64,000 nt of DNA from Castor canadensis. Its lineage: Eukaryota; Chordata; Mammalia; Rodentia; Castoridae. The notes beneath the pieces were generated by a model. It made no database searches, was not told the DNA's origin, and was given only the letters and a program-made list of their open reading frames with translations. The DNA lies in contig NC_133392.1 of NCBI RefSeq assembly GCF_047511655.1, positions 25,930,001 through 25,994,000 on the forward strand. Reading direction: 5' to 3'. Position 1 is the stretch's first letter; every line of letters begins with the position of its first letter. The translations under genes and the position numbers were made by a program. Of the stretch, positions 1 through 12,189 are shown piece after piece.

Positions 1-290
1 GTGTAGATTTTCACCAGTCTAATAGGTATGAGGGTATCTTGTTTCAATATGCAATTCCCTAATGGTATATGATGTGGAACATCTTTTCATGTTTATTTGC
101 CATCTGTGTATCTCTGGTGAGTTATCAGTTCAAATTGTTTGCCCATTTTTAAAATTGGGTTGTTCATTTTCTTTCTAATTGTTGAGGTTTAAGAGTTCTT
201 TGTATAATTTAGGTAACATTCCTTCATCTAATGTGTTTTGCAAATATTTTCTCACAGTCTAAGGCTTGTTTTCTCATGCTATTAATACAG
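1..290 (-). mobile_element. L1 ORF2 3' relic
   Basis: Reads as the reverse complement of the terminal L1 ORF2 region (motifs for attenuated 'gaacatcttttcatgt', 'ttatttgccatctgt', 'gttcattttcttt'). Strongly diverged, cut by the window edge. Confidence 0.7.
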
Positions 291-384
291 TATTTTTTAA
301 AAAGGTAACCTAAACATAAATATTAACTACTACTTGCTATGTACAGGGTTAAACTTTTATATGCACAGAGGACAGTGTTTCAAA

Positions 385-545
385 TCACCGACTCCAGTGG
401 GTCAGACTGTTCAGAGGTCTAATTCTGCTTTTGCTACTTATTAGCTGTGTTGCTTGGTGCAACTTACAAAATCCCTCTCTAGTTTAGTTTCCTCATCAGT
501 GGAATTTACCTATAATTCACAAGTTTATGATAATTAAGGTAATAC
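385..545 (+). mobile_element. MIR SINE relic
   Basis: Core-SINE motif resembling 'ttagctgtgttgcttggtgcaa...tcctcatcagtggaatt'. Ancient and diverged. Confidence 0.6.
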
Positions 546-639
546 AAATTTACCAAGTGAAAAAATACACATAAATATTTAATATACTGTCTGGTACATA
601 AAGTAAGAATTCCAAAGTATTAGCTATAATTACTACTAT

Positions 640-790
640 TATTATTTAATCCTCACAACAAATAACTCATGTTATTTTATTATCTCTTCTTCAAAAGAGG
701 ATACCTGGGGGTAAAAAGGCTTCCGCGGGTTATGGAAGATAGTAAGAGGCAGAATCAGGATTTAAATACAGGTCTGTTTCCAAAGCCCTT
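640..790 (+). mobile_element. MIR SINE relic
   Basis: Resembles the MIR 3' half: 'aatcctcacaacaaataa', 'agaggcagaatcaggattt', then a clause corresponding to 'caggtctgtttccaaagccc'. Confidence 0.6.
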
Positions 791-1570
791 TTTTTTTTTA
801 AACCTGAATCATTACTCTTAAAGGGAACCCCAAATATGCCACCTTGATATAAGGATTACTTTGAGGTAATGGCTTAGAAAAAGTGATGCAAGAAGGGCGT
901 TCTCATTTTACCCTTTTTTTCTGAAAACAGGAAATTTAAAAATCTCCCATGAAAGATGTCTTCTGAAAAATAAGAGAAAAGGAACATTCTTAGATGGGAG
1001 TCATAGTCCAGAGACCTCTGTACAAATAGACCTTGTTAAAGCAATTCTAATCTTTTTACCCCACATAATTTCCCTACTTTTCTACAACTGGCTTTCTTTG
1101 TTTAACCTAATACCAAAACATGTAGGTTTTTGGCACTTCTTTGGGTTTGCATTCCCTTATGAGGACTTCTGTGACACATAAAACTGGTATTAAATTTGTA
1201 TACTTTTCCCCCCAATAATCTAATGTCAATTTGATTTTCAGGCCCAGACAGGACCCTAAGAGGGTGGAGGTAAAGTTTTGCCTCCCCTCCATCCTTTCCA
1301 GTCTTGCTGTGTTTCCATCAGTTTGGTCATTTTTCCTTGCTCTTAGTAGTTTGACTTTTCCATTCCTTTCTGTCATTAATAACCTCTCATCTCCACTTAT
1401 TACAAATGAAAGGTTTCAAATACACAGGAGGACCCAAGACCACCTTTTTAAAGTTAAAAATTTCATTTTAAAATACCAATTAGGTTGTTTTCATAAGACA
1501 TTTCAAAACTATATGCTATCACATCAATAACACTGCACTGTTACCTTTAAAAAACAAAAAATAATAAAAC

Positions 1571-1771
1571 TTTTTTGGTGGTACAGGGATTTGAACTCAG
1601 GGCCTCACACTTGTTAGGTAGGCACTCTACTACTTAAGCCACCCTGCCAGCCCCTCTTTGTGTTAGGTATTTTTGAAATAGGGTCTCCTGAACTATTTGC
1701 CTAGACTGACTTTGAAGTGCTATCCTCCTGATCTCTGCCTGCTGAGTAGCTGAGATTACAGGCATGCAGCC
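1571..1771 (-). mobile_element. B1-ID dimeric SINE
   Basis: ID-like monomer (inverted B-box 'ggatttgaactcagggcc') followed by an inverted B1 monomer ending 'gagattacaggcatgc'. Flanking near-identical AATAATAAA(A)CTTTTT segments form a target-site duplication, which fixes the boundaries. Confidence 0.85.
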
Positions 1772-2654
1772 AATAATAAACTTTTTAAAAGCAAGTAACA
1801 AGTATTTCAATAAATAATTATCCAAATCCCATTTTTAATAACATGCATACATAAAAATAAACATCGAACCACTATTTGCAATAGTGCTAGAAAAACTGTA
1901 TCAACCTAAATGTCCACTAACAAGAACCTCTTTAAATTATGCAGTACAGTTCTACAATGGGAAATTACAGTCATTAAAATTGACTCATCAATTAATATTT
2001 CTTAAAATGGAATGGCAGCCACAACACATCACTGAATAAGAAAAGGCAGCATGAAAGATATGTAATTTTGTAAAAATCACACATTTTCATAAATAGATGG
2101 CTAACTAAACATCTGCAGACATGACATCAGAAGGATGGTATAGTTTCAGTACTGTTGGCTTTCTGTATCTTTCATACTATTTGATTTTTTTCAATTGACA
2201 TGTATTCTTTTACAAGAGGAAGAAACTACTAAAAACAAAATCCATATATGGGAGTTTTCTGAGGGATCCATTATCTAATCTTAGAGATGAAAAGAATAAA
2301 CAAAGCTTGCATATGGGAATTTCCTAAGTAGATTACTGCTAAATTTTACTTCCTTTAGGAAAAAAAACAGAGGCAAAGAAGAATACTAAGGTTTAGAGTT
2401 TAGAGAATATATTTTGGATAAGACAACTTTATGTGGGTCACCTTTACCACATTTTATCAAGTCTAAGATGCTTTTTAAGATGTGCTTTTATTTTCCAGTC
2501 CATTAAGATAAAACATATAAATTATGCCACATGCAGAATTTTTGTTTTATTTTTTTAAAGGATCCTTTGGGACATATTTAAACATAAATTGCTATTGTAT
2601 ATCTATTATCCCTATGAACGTATGAAAAATTAAATACTTCATATTTAAGCTTGA

Positions 2655-2743
2655 CTTTTTTTTTTTTCTTTTTTGGTGGTCTGAACTCAGAGTCTTATGC
2701 TTGCTCAGCAGGCACGCTACCACTTGACCCAAGCCCCCAGCCC
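2655..2743 (-). mobile_element. ID-like SINE monomer
   Basis: Poly-T then an inverted tRNA-like body ('gtctgaactcagagtctt', 'cttgacccaagcccccagccc'). Confidence 0.8.
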
Positions 2744-2839
2744 TTAAGTGGATTCTGTAGAAATCACTTTTTGATGCAATTACCTAATGTCTGTACTTTT
2801 CCACATAATATCGTCTTCTGACCATTAAGTTTTGGTGGT

Positions 2840-2932
2840 AGACTGGAGGTGTGACTCAGGTGGTAGAGCACCTGCAATGCAAGCACATAGCCCTGAGTTC
2901 AAACCCCAGTACCTACCCTACCCAAAGAAAAA
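2840..2932 (+). mobile_element. ID-like SINE monomer with target-site duplication
   Basis: tRNA-derived body with A-box-like 'gtgactcaggtggtagagc' and B-box-like 'gagttcaaaccccag'. Flanked by AAGTTTTGGTGGT (2826) and AAGCTTTGGTGGT (2933), a 13-bp duplication with one change. Confidence 0.88.
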
Positions 2933-2950
2933 AAGCTTTGGTGGTGAAGC

Positions 2951-3068
2951 ATTTTCTTTTGTTTTTGGAGACAGGGTCTCACTATGTAGCCTGTGCTGGC
3001 TGAACTCATGATCACCCTGCCTCAGTCTGAGTGCCAGGATTGCAGGCATGTGCCACCACACCTAGCCT
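2951..3068 (-). mobile_element. B1 SINE monomer
   Basis: Inverted B1: 'gagacagggtctcactatgt' through 'ggcatgtgccaccacacc'. Confidence 0.85.
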
Positions 3069-3299
3069 AGTTCCAACCTTTCCTACAAGAGCACTCTGCT
3101 ACTGTCTCCCAGATTATCTTAGAAGACACTGACTCCCATTTTGTAAATTATAATGGGGATACTTTCTTGATTTTACAACCATATGATACAGGGATGAGTA
3201 TAAGTTCATGAAGCACAGAGACAACAGCAATATCATGACCACTACTTGGCCAACAATTATTCAATGGCATCAACCGAAAAAACACATCTGCCACTTTCT

Positions 3300-3392
3300 C
3301 AATTTCAGAGATGGAAGGATGGAAAGATGGAATGAAAGGAAAGAAGAGAGAGACGGAGGAAGGCAGGAAGGAAGGAAGGAAGGAAAAGTTCT
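3300..3392 (+). repeat. Purine-rich (GGAA/GA)-like simple sequence
   Basis: Diverged GGA/GGAA tract, ending in about five GGAA units, directly before the next SINE. Confidence 0.8.
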
Positions 3393-3399
3393 GTTGTGA

Positions 3400-3480
3400 A
3401 CTGAGAATGTGGCTCAAGCGGTAGAGTACCTGCACAGCAAATGTGTGATGCCCTGAGTTCGAACTCCAGTACTGCCAGAA
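3400..3480 (+). mobile_element. ID-like SINE monomer
   Basis: 'gaatgtggctcaagcggtag' A-box region and 'gccctgagttcgaactccag' B-box region. Confidence 0.85.
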
Positions 3481-3815
3481 AGGTAATAGAATTGAGCTAA
3501 TAATTAGAACTCATCCTCCTCCCAGGCAGAGGAAATAAACCAGTGAGAGATCAGCACTTCTCCCACCATTTCAGTGTAACACTCTGGGAAGAAAGAGACC
3601 AGAGGGAACTTGTCCTTGGAGAAGAACACTGTAAACTATGAGCCCTGGTGAATGGAATAGGATGAATGAAGAAAATTAACTAATACAATGTAATCTCTAA
3701 AGTTCTTTATCAATTCTGTTATTCCACTGTCCTGGATATACTGATTAAACCAACAATATCATTTTGTTTAATATAAGTAATAAATAAAAATTACATCAGA
3801 AAGCACAATACTTCT
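3481..3815. other. Unannotated intronic sequence
   Basis: AT-rich; no repeat, exon or motif recognised. Confidence 0.5.
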
Positions 3816-3972
3816 AGGGGCTGAGGGTGTAACTCAGTGGCAGAGTACATACTAAGCCATAGATTCAATCTCCACCTCAAAAGGAATGAGAGAAGGAAAA
3901 GGTGAACAAAGGAAGAAAGGAAGGAGGAGGAAGGGAGGCATGGAGAGATGGAAAAAAGAAGAAAAAGAAAAC
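3816..3972 (+). mobile_element. ID-like SINE with GA-rich tail
   Basis: Body 3,816-3,880 ('ggtgtaactcagtggcagag'); followed by an impure GGAA/GAA tract probably grown from the A-tail. Confidence 0.75.
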
Positions 3973-4183
3973 ACAGTGCCTCCTAAGTTACTGCCTAAAA
4001 ATGATTTGATTACTCAGCAAAATCAGATTCAAAAGAATTCTAAAACATCATAAGTGTAATAGGCACTGCTAAGTGTGACCCAATTCATTAAACAAATAAC
4101 AAGGATATAAAGTGGTTTTTCAGAAGTCTCATCCATGTAATATCTAAAAGTATGAAAATTCTTCATAAACAGATATTAATTTT

Positions 4184-4545
4184 TTAGCCAGGCACTTGTG
4201 GCTCATGCCCATAATCCTAGCTACTTAGGAGAATGAGATCAGGAGTATCATTGTTGGAGGCCAGCCGGGGCAGAAAGTTCATGAGACCTCATCTCAACCA
4301 ACAGCTGGTGTGCCAGTCATCCAAACTACTTGGGAGGCTGAGAAAAAGGTGGGTGTTATGGTGTGTCATCCCAACTAAGGTGGGCCGCCTAAAATAGGAG
4401 GACTGAGGTCCAAGCTGGCCTGCCAAAAGTAAGACTCTATTTCAAAAATAACCAGAGGAAAAAGGTTTGGAGGGGTGAATCAAGTGACAGAGTACCTGCC
4501 TAGCATGAATGAAACCCTGAATTCAAACCTCAATATCACCAAATG
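4184..4545 (+). mobile_element. Multimeric SINE: B1 + partial B1 + B1 + ID
   Basis: B1 head 'ggcacttgtggctcatgcc', a second B1-like start near 4,307 ('ctggtgtgccagtcatcc'), a third near 4,349 ('gggtgttatggtgtgtcatc') and an ID tail from about 4,465 ('gtgaatcaagtgacagagt'). Same modular design as 24,370 and 58,470. Confidence 0.75.
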
Positions 4546-4562
4546 AAAAAAAAAGATGTACC

Positions 4563-4664
4563 TTTTTTTTGTTTCTTTTGTTTTTAATATGGGGTTAGAG
4601 ATCCATCCCAAGGCCTTGTGCGTACTAAGCACATATTCTACCACTGAGTTACACCCCTATTCCC
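4563..4664 (-). mobile_element. ID-like SINE monomer, older type
   Basis: Inverted body with 'accactgagttacaccccta', closer to the common rodent ID end than to the locally dominant type. Confidence 0.7.
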
Positions 4665-5158
4665 ATATACTTCATGAAATAACTAACCAAATGTTAATAA
4701 AAGCAAGAATAGAATAACAAACATCAGATATTAGTTTAAAAACATAACTTCTGCTGATAAAATGTTTTCAGAGATCAACCATGAACACGTAAAGTCACTA
4801 TGTTTTTATTTTCATGAGTAATCAATACAGCTTGGCCACTTTATATAAACAAGTAACTTGTCTGGATGAATTTTCTATACTGATTTTATGCCCTAAAAAA
4901 AAGAAGGGTGAAAATTACACTCTCTTATACAACTGTTGTTTTTAACAGTGATTATTTCCTATGTGGTAATTTTTAAATTCTAATTTAGTTTCTTGCTATA
5001 GTTTTAAATTTTCTAGGACTATATAAAATTTTTATAATGAAAAATATATCTTAATAAAATTCTCAGCTGGAAATTGAAAAATCAGCAAAGAAAACAGAAA
5101 TGATACCAGTTCCAAAGAGGTATAAATCAATCAAAAGGCTAGGCAAAAAAACATATAA
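4665..5158. other. Unannotated AT-rich intronic sequence
   Basis: No repeat or coding signal recognised. Confidence 0.5.
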
Positions 5159-5240
5159 AAAGGGCTGGGGATGTAGCTGAGTGGCAGGAGCTTACCCAGC
5201 ATGCACAAGGCCCCATGTTCAATCTCCAGCATTCTGAAAA
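5159..5240 (+). mobile_element. ID-like SINE monomer, older type
   Basis: 'gggctggggatgtagctgag' head and 'gttcaatctccagc' B-box region. Head resembles classical ID. Confidence 0.85.
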
Positions 5241-5619
5241 TATACATATGTAAGTACCCGTAATAAGTACAAAAGGAATCTGAACAAAAACAATGAAAAA
5301 GACAGATTAATTCAATCATTTCAACAATCAGTGGGATTGGTTCTGTTAATTTAGATGTTCTGATCTCAAGGTTGAAAACTAAAAGGTATTTCCCCTCCAT
5401 CCCAAGACAAGGGGTTAAGACCCAACTGTCCAATGTATAAGGACATTCAACCACAGCAAATACAAAAACTAAATAAACCAAATCACAGTTCACAAACATT
5501 AACTACAACCAAGGCTGAGAAAAGCAAAAAGACAAACACCACCCTAGTGAAACCTGTTTTAGAAAAGAAATGAATATAAAAATCTACTGAAGTATCATTA
5601 AGAGTTGTACTAAAACCAA

Positions 5620-5880
5620 CTCATTCTTTCAACAAGGATTAAGTGCTTTCTATACATCAGGCACTATTCCAGATGCTGACAAAACATCTCTATAGTCATG
5701 GCACTTGTAATTGTGGGAATTGAACAATCAATACGCAAATAAATAGATAATACATAGTGATTAGTATTATGGAGAAAAAAATAACATGATGAGAAAAATG
5801 AGGAAATGGGGGGATGGGAGCACACAGGAAAGATAGTTCACTGTAAATATGGAAGTTAGACCTAAATGAGGTGATATTTG
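5620..5880 (-). mobile_element. L2 3' end relic
   Basis: Matches the inverted L2 tail ('ttctttcaacaaggattaag', 'catcaggcactattcca') and the upstream part with the '...gcaaataaatagataata' segment. Confidence 0.6.
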
Positions 5881-5919
5881 AGCATATTAATATCAATAAA
5901 TTCAATGATTAGCTTAATT

Positions 5920-6154
5920 TCTTTTTTTGTTGTTTTTTTTTGGGGGGGTGGGACAGAGGTTTAAACTCAGGGCTTTGTACTTGCAAAGCAGGTACTCTAT
6001 TGCTTGAGCCACACCTCCAGTCCATTTTGCTCTGGTTATTTTAGAGATGGGGGGGTCTCGTGAACTTTTTGCCAGGACTGGCCTCAAACCTTGATCCTCC
6101 TATCTCAGCCTCCCAAAAGGCTAGGATTACAGACATGAGCCATCGGTGCCCCAT
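5920..6154 (-). mobile_element. B1-ID dimeric SINE
   Basis: Inverted ID monomer ('ggtttaaactcagggctt', 'cttgagccacacctccag') then inverted B1 ('gggggtctcgtgaacttttt', 'aggattacagacatgagcc'). Flanked by similar GCTTAAT segments. Confidence 0.85.
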
Positions 6155-6314
6155 GCTTAATGTTTCTTGAGCTAGGTAGTTAAATTGAAATTTTTAGTAT
6201 TTTGTAAAAAATAGGGCAAAAAAATCTCAAATTATTTTAAATATAAAGTCCTGTCTGCCTCCTCCTCCTTGCAGCATCTTTCTAGTGCCCTCTACTTGTG
6301 AAATTTAAAAAGCA

Positions 6315-6478
6315 GATGGAGTCACTGACGATCTGAAGTTAAAGACCAGACTAGGCAAAGTTAGTGAGACCCCCACCTCAAAAACAAAATACAAACAGAA
6401 GGGCTGGAGCATAGTTTAAGTAGTAGAGCACCTCTCTAGCTTTGCACAAGACTCTGAGTTCAATCCCCAGTATAGGGA
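6315..6478 (+). mobile_element. Truncated B1 + ID SINE
   Basis: 3' part of B1 ('gaccagactaggcaaagtta') joined to an ID monomer ('agcatagtttaagtagtaga'). Confidence 0.75.
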
Positions 6479-6832
6479 GGAGGGGGCCAGAAATGTGATT
6501 TGCAGTTTTAAAATCAGCATCACAAATCAGAGGACAGGAGGGTGTTTGGGGCTGATTGACAATAGATTAATAACTGACATAATCTTCAAAACCCCATGAG
6601 GACTACAGACAGGAGAATTAAGGCACAGATAGTAAAAAATATTTGGGTAATAAATTTTCAAAGTGTCAAAGAGCTGTTAAGTGACAAGAGAGGTAACAGT
6701 GCTGAAGGAATCATATTTTTTAACACTGCTGACACTATTGTTATTTATTTTAAATTATATGCTAATTCTGACGATCTTTCTGCGTTCTGATATGATTTTG
6801 GTAAGAACAAGTATCAATAAGGGTAGAACTAT

Positions 6833-6917
6833 GGACTGGGGTTGTGGCTCAAGTGGCAGAGCACATGCCTAGCAAGTGTGAGGCCCCGAATTCAACTTCC
6901 AGTACCACCACAAAAAA
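6833..6917 (+). mobile_element. ID-like SINE monomer
   Basis: 'ggttgtggctcaagtggcag' and 'ccccgaattcaacttccagt'. Confidence 0.85.
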
Positions 6918-7149
6918 GGTAAATTATTCATCATCACTCGGTAAAGACATACAGTCAATCATTTGTGGCATTTATGTTCTACAGAGTTGCTATAAACACT
7001 GAATTAGCAAATACTAAATCACTGCTCACAGGGGAAATACATGCACATGTGCGACTGGGTATGTACAGCGGGGGTATATACATCTCACATAGATTACGGC
7101 CTACCTAAAAATGATTCATCCAAGTACAGTTCATTTTCTTTATTTTACA

Positions 7150-7275
7150 AAAAAGAAGTGAATTTGAGACAATGACTTGCCTGAGACCACCCCAACAATG
7201 GATGCCAGAGCTGGGATTCAAACCTTGTCCAACTGGCTCCAGAGCCAGAGGCTCTTGCACTACACTATACTGTCC
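7150..7275 (+). mobile_element. MIR SINE relic
   Basis: Good match to the MIR 3' part: 'gacttgcctgagaccacc', 'cagagctgggattcaaacc', 'actacactatactgtcctc'. Confidence 0.75.
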
Positions 7276-7362
7276 TCTGCTATGCCCATCCTCTGAAATA
7301 ACAAGGCAGAGCACTGCCTTGCTTAGCTCTAGCTCGGAATGTGCTAGGGGAGAGTGAGGGGT

Positions 7363-7658
7363 ACTATGGTTTGAGTGTCCCTTCCAAAACTCATATTCAA
7401 GTGAACTACCATTGTAACAGCATTAAGAGGTAGAACCTTTAAGAGACAATTAGGCCATGAGAGCTCCATCCTAATGGGTGGGATTGGTGCCCGGTATAAA
7501 AAAGTGATTTCATCCCCTCTTAATGTCTTGCCCTTCCACCTTCTGCCATGGGATGGCAATGCAAGTAGGCCTTCATCAGATGCCAGCCCCTTGATCTTAG
7601 ACTTGTCAGCCTCCAGTTACTGATATTCTGTTATAACAGCATAAAATGGACTAAGACA
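7363..7658 (+). mobile_element. MaLR (MST/MLT-like) solo LTR
   Basis: Starts 'actatggtttgagtgtccc' and ends 'aaaatggactaagaca', with the typical '...taagagacaattaggccatg' and 'tcttagacttgtcagcctc' blocks of ERVL-MaLR LTRs. Solo LTR, no internal sequence seen. Confidence 0.75.
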
Positions 7659-7950
7659 AGGGACATAAATTATTCACAGCTCTTTGCACATTCAGAAATG
7701 ACCATATAAGCAACCAAGCATAGAAATTAGAAAATTTGCACATATAGAATTTGTGAATAATGAGGCTCAACTGTACCCTCTCCATAATTTCACAAAAAAA
7801 ATCACAAAAAATATTTTTTCTAAAAAGTATTTTCATGTTATTTCCTGAGTTCTACAAAATAGAAACAAATACACTTGTTTCTTTACAGTCTCAAATACTA
7901 CTTTTATTTATGATGTTCTGGTTGTTAATCCAAAATTTAGATTATTGACT

Positions 7951-8040
7951 TGCTTTTTTTTTTGGCGGTACTAGGGTTTGAACTCAGGGCTTCACTCTTG
8001 TTATGCAGGCACTCTATACTTAAGCCACTCTACCAGCCTC
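7951..8040 (-). mobile_element. ID-like SINE monomer
   Basis: Poly-T, 'ctagggtttgaactcagggc', ending 'cactctaccagcctc'. Confidence 0.85.
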
Positions 8041-9188
8041 AAAGCTTAAGTTACTGGTCAGTTAAGACAAATCAACAACAAAGTGACATCAGTAATAATT
8101 TAATTTTAGTTTCCAAAATAGTTTACCAATTCTCAGGTCATATAATTTTTCCACTTATTTCAAGGATGTGCTGACTCTGAGCAGCATCAATGTGGTGGAA
8201 GAAACACAACTGAGTGAAAAAAAGCTAATATAATTAGAAATAGATTGACCAGTTGAAAAGATGGAAAACTGAGAAAACAAAAAGACAAAAGAATTTTAAA
8301 AACTGTATTTAAAAATAAGGCAAAGGTACACTACTTCTGGAAATTAGTTTAAGCAGAATGAAGCAATTTTTAAGTGGCAAGAAAATCAATTCCATTTACA
8401 ATAGCATCAAAAAGAATAAAGCCTATCTGAATTAACTTAATCAAGGAAGTGAAAAACTTGTACAATGAAAACAACAAAACACTGCTGAAAGAAATAAAAG
8501 ACATAAAAAATGGAAACATGTCCCATGTTCATGAATTTAACATTGTTAAAATGTCAATACTACCCAAAGGAATATCTAGATTAAATGCAAACTCTATCAA
8601 AATTCCAATGGTGTTTTTGTAAAAATCGATAAGGCCACCCTAAAATTCATACCAAATTTCAAGTAACCCCAAACAGTCCAAATAATCTTGAAAAACAAAA
8701 CAGCTCAAGGATTCACACATTCTAGCTTCAAATGTTACCAGTTACAGTAATTAATATAATACAGCACTGGCACAAAGACAACACATAGCCCAATGGAACA
8801 GAACAGAGAACCCAGACAGAAACCCTGTCATATTATTTCACATAATTTTTGACAAGTGTGTCAAGACCATTCAATGGGGAAAAGACAATCTTTTCAACAA
8901 ATCATGCTGGGAAAACTGGCATCACATGGAAAATAATGAAGGTGAACCTTAATCCAATACCATATACAAAAATCAATTCAAAATAGGGCAAAAATCTAAA
9001 TGTAAAGCCTAAAATTATAAAAGTCTTATAAGAATACATAGGCAAAAGCTTCAGATTTGGAAATGATTTTTTTGGAGTATGACACCAATAACACAGACAA
9101 CAACAATAAAAAATAGACAAAGTGGACTTCACAAAAAATTTTAAATTTTTATACATTAAAAGATATTTTTTAAAAAAGGCAGTATCAA

Positions 9189-9331
9189 TGCTGAGTGTGG
9201 TACCACATGCTGTAATATCAACACTCAGGAGGCTGGGGCAAAATGATCACAAATTTGAGGCCATCCGGGCTACACAGCAAGTTCAAGGATAACCCAGAAT
9301 ACAAAATGAGATACTGTTTCAAAAAAAAAAA
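9189..9331 (+). mobile_element. B1 SINE monomer inserted in L1
   Basis: B1 body from 'ctgagtgtggtaccacatgc' to a 13-A tail. Flanks AAAGGCAGTATCAA (9,175) and AAAGACAGTATCAA (9,332) are a 14-bp duplication with one change. Confidence 0.88.
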
Positions 9332-9456
9332 AAAGACAGTATCAACAATCTAAAAAGGAAAGTAACTTACCGAATGAGTGAAGTATTTGCAAATCAGGTA
9401 TCTGATAAGTATGACTATCCAGAAATACAGAGAACTTCTCAAACTCAAAAAAAAAA

Positions 9457-9457
<1 letters not shown>

Positions 9458-9493
<36 letters not shown>
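9458..9493 (+). repeat. (CA)18 microsatellite
   Basis: Uninterrupted CA run of 36 nt inside the old L1. Confidence 0.97.
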
Positions 9494-9494
<1 letters not shown>

Positions 9495-10293
9495 CTCAAA
9501 AATGAGCAAAGGACTTGAATGGCTATTTCTCCAAAAAAGACATACAAATGGCCAATAAGCACATGAAAAGATGCTAAATATTACTAATCATTAGAAAAAT
9601 GCGAGCCAAAACTACACTCATCAGGATGGCAACTATCAAAAAAATAAATAAATAAAAACAGAAAATAACAAGCATTGGCAATGATATGGGGAAATTGGAA
9701 CCACTGTACAGCTGGTGTAAACGTAAAATGGTATAACAACTACATAAGACAGTAGTTGTTTTATGTAGTTCCTTGAAAATTTAAAATAGATTAATATATA
9801 ACCCAACAACTCCACTTCTGAGTATATATCCTAAAAGAATAGAAAAGAGGAGCTCATGGAGATATGTGTTCATTAACATTCGTTCGCAGCAGCTAAATGT
9901 GGAAAGAACCCAAGTGTCATCAACAGATTAATGGCTAGGCAAAATGGATTAATGAAGTATTATTTGGCCTTAAAAAGAAATAAATTATGGCATATGTTGT
10001 AAGATGGATGAACCTGAAGGACATTATGCCATTTGAAACAAGCGAGTCAGAAAATGATTATTGTATGATTCCACTTATGTGAGGTAATTAGAGATAACAA
10101 AATCATAAAAAGAAAAATAGAACGTTGGTTGCCAAGGGCTGGGAGGAAGGAGAAATGGGAAGTTACTGTTTAATGGGTAAAGAGTTTCAGTTTTTTAAGA
10201 TGAAAAGAGTTGCAGAGACTGATGGTTGGACAACTTTTTTACTATATTTAATACCACTAAACTACATATTTAAAAATAGTCAAGATGGTAATG

Positions 10294-10497
10294 TTTCTGG
10301 GCTCAATCTCCAATACCAAAAAGAAAAGGTCACAAATATTGTATGTATTTTGCCACAATTTAAAAAAATAGAAAAAAAGATGGACATACTGTATACACCT
10401 GTAATCCCAGCCCCAGCACTTAGGAAATGGAAGCAGGAATTCATAGTTCTTGCTATGAGCTACATAGCAAGACCCTGACAAAAAAAAAAAAAAAAAG
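10294..10497 (+). mobile_element. ID fragment followed by B1 monomer
   Basis: ID 3' fragment ('gggctcaatctccaatacc') then a B1 from about 10,380 ('acacctgtaatcccagcc') with an 18-A tail. Confidence 0.75.
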
Positions 10498-10659
10498 ACT
10501 TGAAAAAGTAAATAAATTTTCACAACCTTCCTAGAATAATTTTCCAGTAAGTTTAATAATTAATCATTTGCCCCAATAATTCATCCTAAAGAAATAAAAA
10601 ATGTCGTGAAGTCACAGATATCTACCACAGGCAATTGCCACCGAATACATGATGAAGGC

Positions 10660-11128
10660 CATGCACAGCAATAAGGAAAGGATAGTCTTCACAGAAAATG
10701 GTGTAGGCACAAGTGGGTATCTACACAGAAAGAATTAAATTGGAACCCTAACTTACACTATAAAACTTTAAGAAGGTCTTACAGGAGAACATCATTACTT
10801 CCTCAGGTAGGGAAGTAATTCTCAAGACAAAAAAAAGCATTAATCAGATAAGAAAAAGTTAATAAATTATACTAAATTAAAATTTTAAATGTCTATGCAA
10901 AAAAAAAAGACCTAATACAGAGAGTAAAAGGACAAACTGCAAAGTTAAAGAATCTGTGCTAACAAAGCATTCATATCCAGAATATATAAAGACTTCCATA
11001 AGTCAATGAGAAAAAGAAAAAGAACTAAAAAGACTTTAATAAACACTTCAGACAAGAGGAAATCCAAATGGCCAATAAACAGAAAAGGAGCTTACCCATT
11101 AGTAATCAGAGAAGACAGTACTATCACA
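10660..11128 (+). mobile_element. L1 ORF2 relic
   Basis: 'gcattcatatccagaatata', 'acacttcagacaagaggaa' and 'ccaaatggccaataaacag' are L1 ORF2 3' motifs. Resumes at about 12,965. Confidence 0.7.
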
Positions 11129-11149
11129 GACTAGGAAAAAGCAGCCAGT

Positions 11150-11242
11150 GCTGACGGGAGTGGCTCAAGTGGTAAGAATGCCTGCCTAGTAAGTGTGAAG
11201 CCCTGAGTTCAAAATCCAATGCTGCAAAAAAAAAAAAAAAAA
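11150..11242 (+). mobile_element. ID-like SINE monomer
   Basis: 'cgggagtggctcaagtggta' and 'gaagccctgagttcaaaatc', 17-A tail. Confidence 0.85.
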
Positions 11243-11251
11243 TCCTTTGGA

Positions 11252-11433
11252 GCCAGGTATTGGTGGCTCACACCTGCAATCCTAGCTACTCAGGAGGCAG
11301 AGATCAGGAGGATCACAGTTTGAAGACAGCCCAGGCAAACAGTTCGAGAGACCCTATCACAAAAAAAGGGCTGGTGGAGCAGCTCAAGGTGCAGGCCCTG
11401 AGTTCAAACCTTAGGACTGAAAAAAAAAAAAAA
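11252..11433 (+). mobile_element. B1-ID dimeric SINE
   Basis: B1 'ggtggctcacacctgcaatc' to 'gagagaccctatcac', then shortened ID 'gctggtggagcagctcaagg', which lacks the middle of the tRNA-like body. Confidence 0.88.
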
Positions 11434-12188
11434 GGTGCCCAGCAAATCTAAAGGTTCTATCAAGATGATTTAAAGATTCAAATTAGATACGGTATTATTA
11501 GCTCCTTGCCATTCTTTATGAAATTTTGGCAGTATATCCTGAAACAAATTACACAACATCACTTTGTCATTGAATGCTAGTAAGCCACACACAGACCTTT
11601 AAATTTTTAAGTGAGTGTTAACAACATACAATATACCAACAGAAAATAAAGTATTTACTTTGCAAGTTAAAAAAAGCTACCCTGATTTCTAGTGTATTTC
11701 TTCAAAACTGAGATTCTAAAGAGACAACACACAAAGGGAAATGAAATTTATTAACTTTTCTCACACTTTTCAAGTCATGATATAACAAGAAAAGAAGGGA
11801 GGGAGGGAGGATTGATTCAAATACTTTTTCAAAAAAAATCGTATTAACTAATATTCCAACACTAATAGGAAAAAGTGTAAGATAATAAACTGGTAAGCTG
11901 GAAGTGATGATCATCTTACAAAATAGACGAAACAAACAAGAAACAACTAAATATTCTGTTTTCACTCTCTACATGTACATTCAGTGGTTATATACTTACA
12001 GATAAAAAACAAAAGGTTAATAGGAAACACAGAAACATAAAACAACTATCCTGGTTTTAACATTTTTTTCCCATAACTTTGAGATAAAATTATCTACTTA
12101 TTTTTAGCTACTGCTAAAAATGATTCATCTTTCTTTTTTTAAGAAAATAAAATTCAGATTTGTTCTTCAAAAAAACCCATCACAAAAT
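11434..12188. other. Unannotated AT-rich intronic sequence
   Basis: No repeat family recognised apart from a short GGGA run near 11,797. Confidence 0.5.
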
Positions 12189-12189
12189 A

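Larger units (their letters stand above)
8350..10290 (+). mobile_element. L1 ORF2 3' part and 3' UTR, old
   Basis: About 1.9 kb of degenerate L1: 'aaaatcaattccatttacaa', 'gtcaatactacccaaagga', 'ttccaatggtgtttttgt', 'gccaataagcacatgaaaag', then 3' UTR 'gttgccaagggctgggagg'. No intact frame. Interrupted by a B1 at 9,190 and a (CA)n at 9,458. Confidence 0.85.

Noticed and set aside
9738..9770. 10-bp inverted repeat AACTACATAA / TTATGTAGTT
   Set aside because: Short, AT-rich, inside an L1 relic; likely chance.
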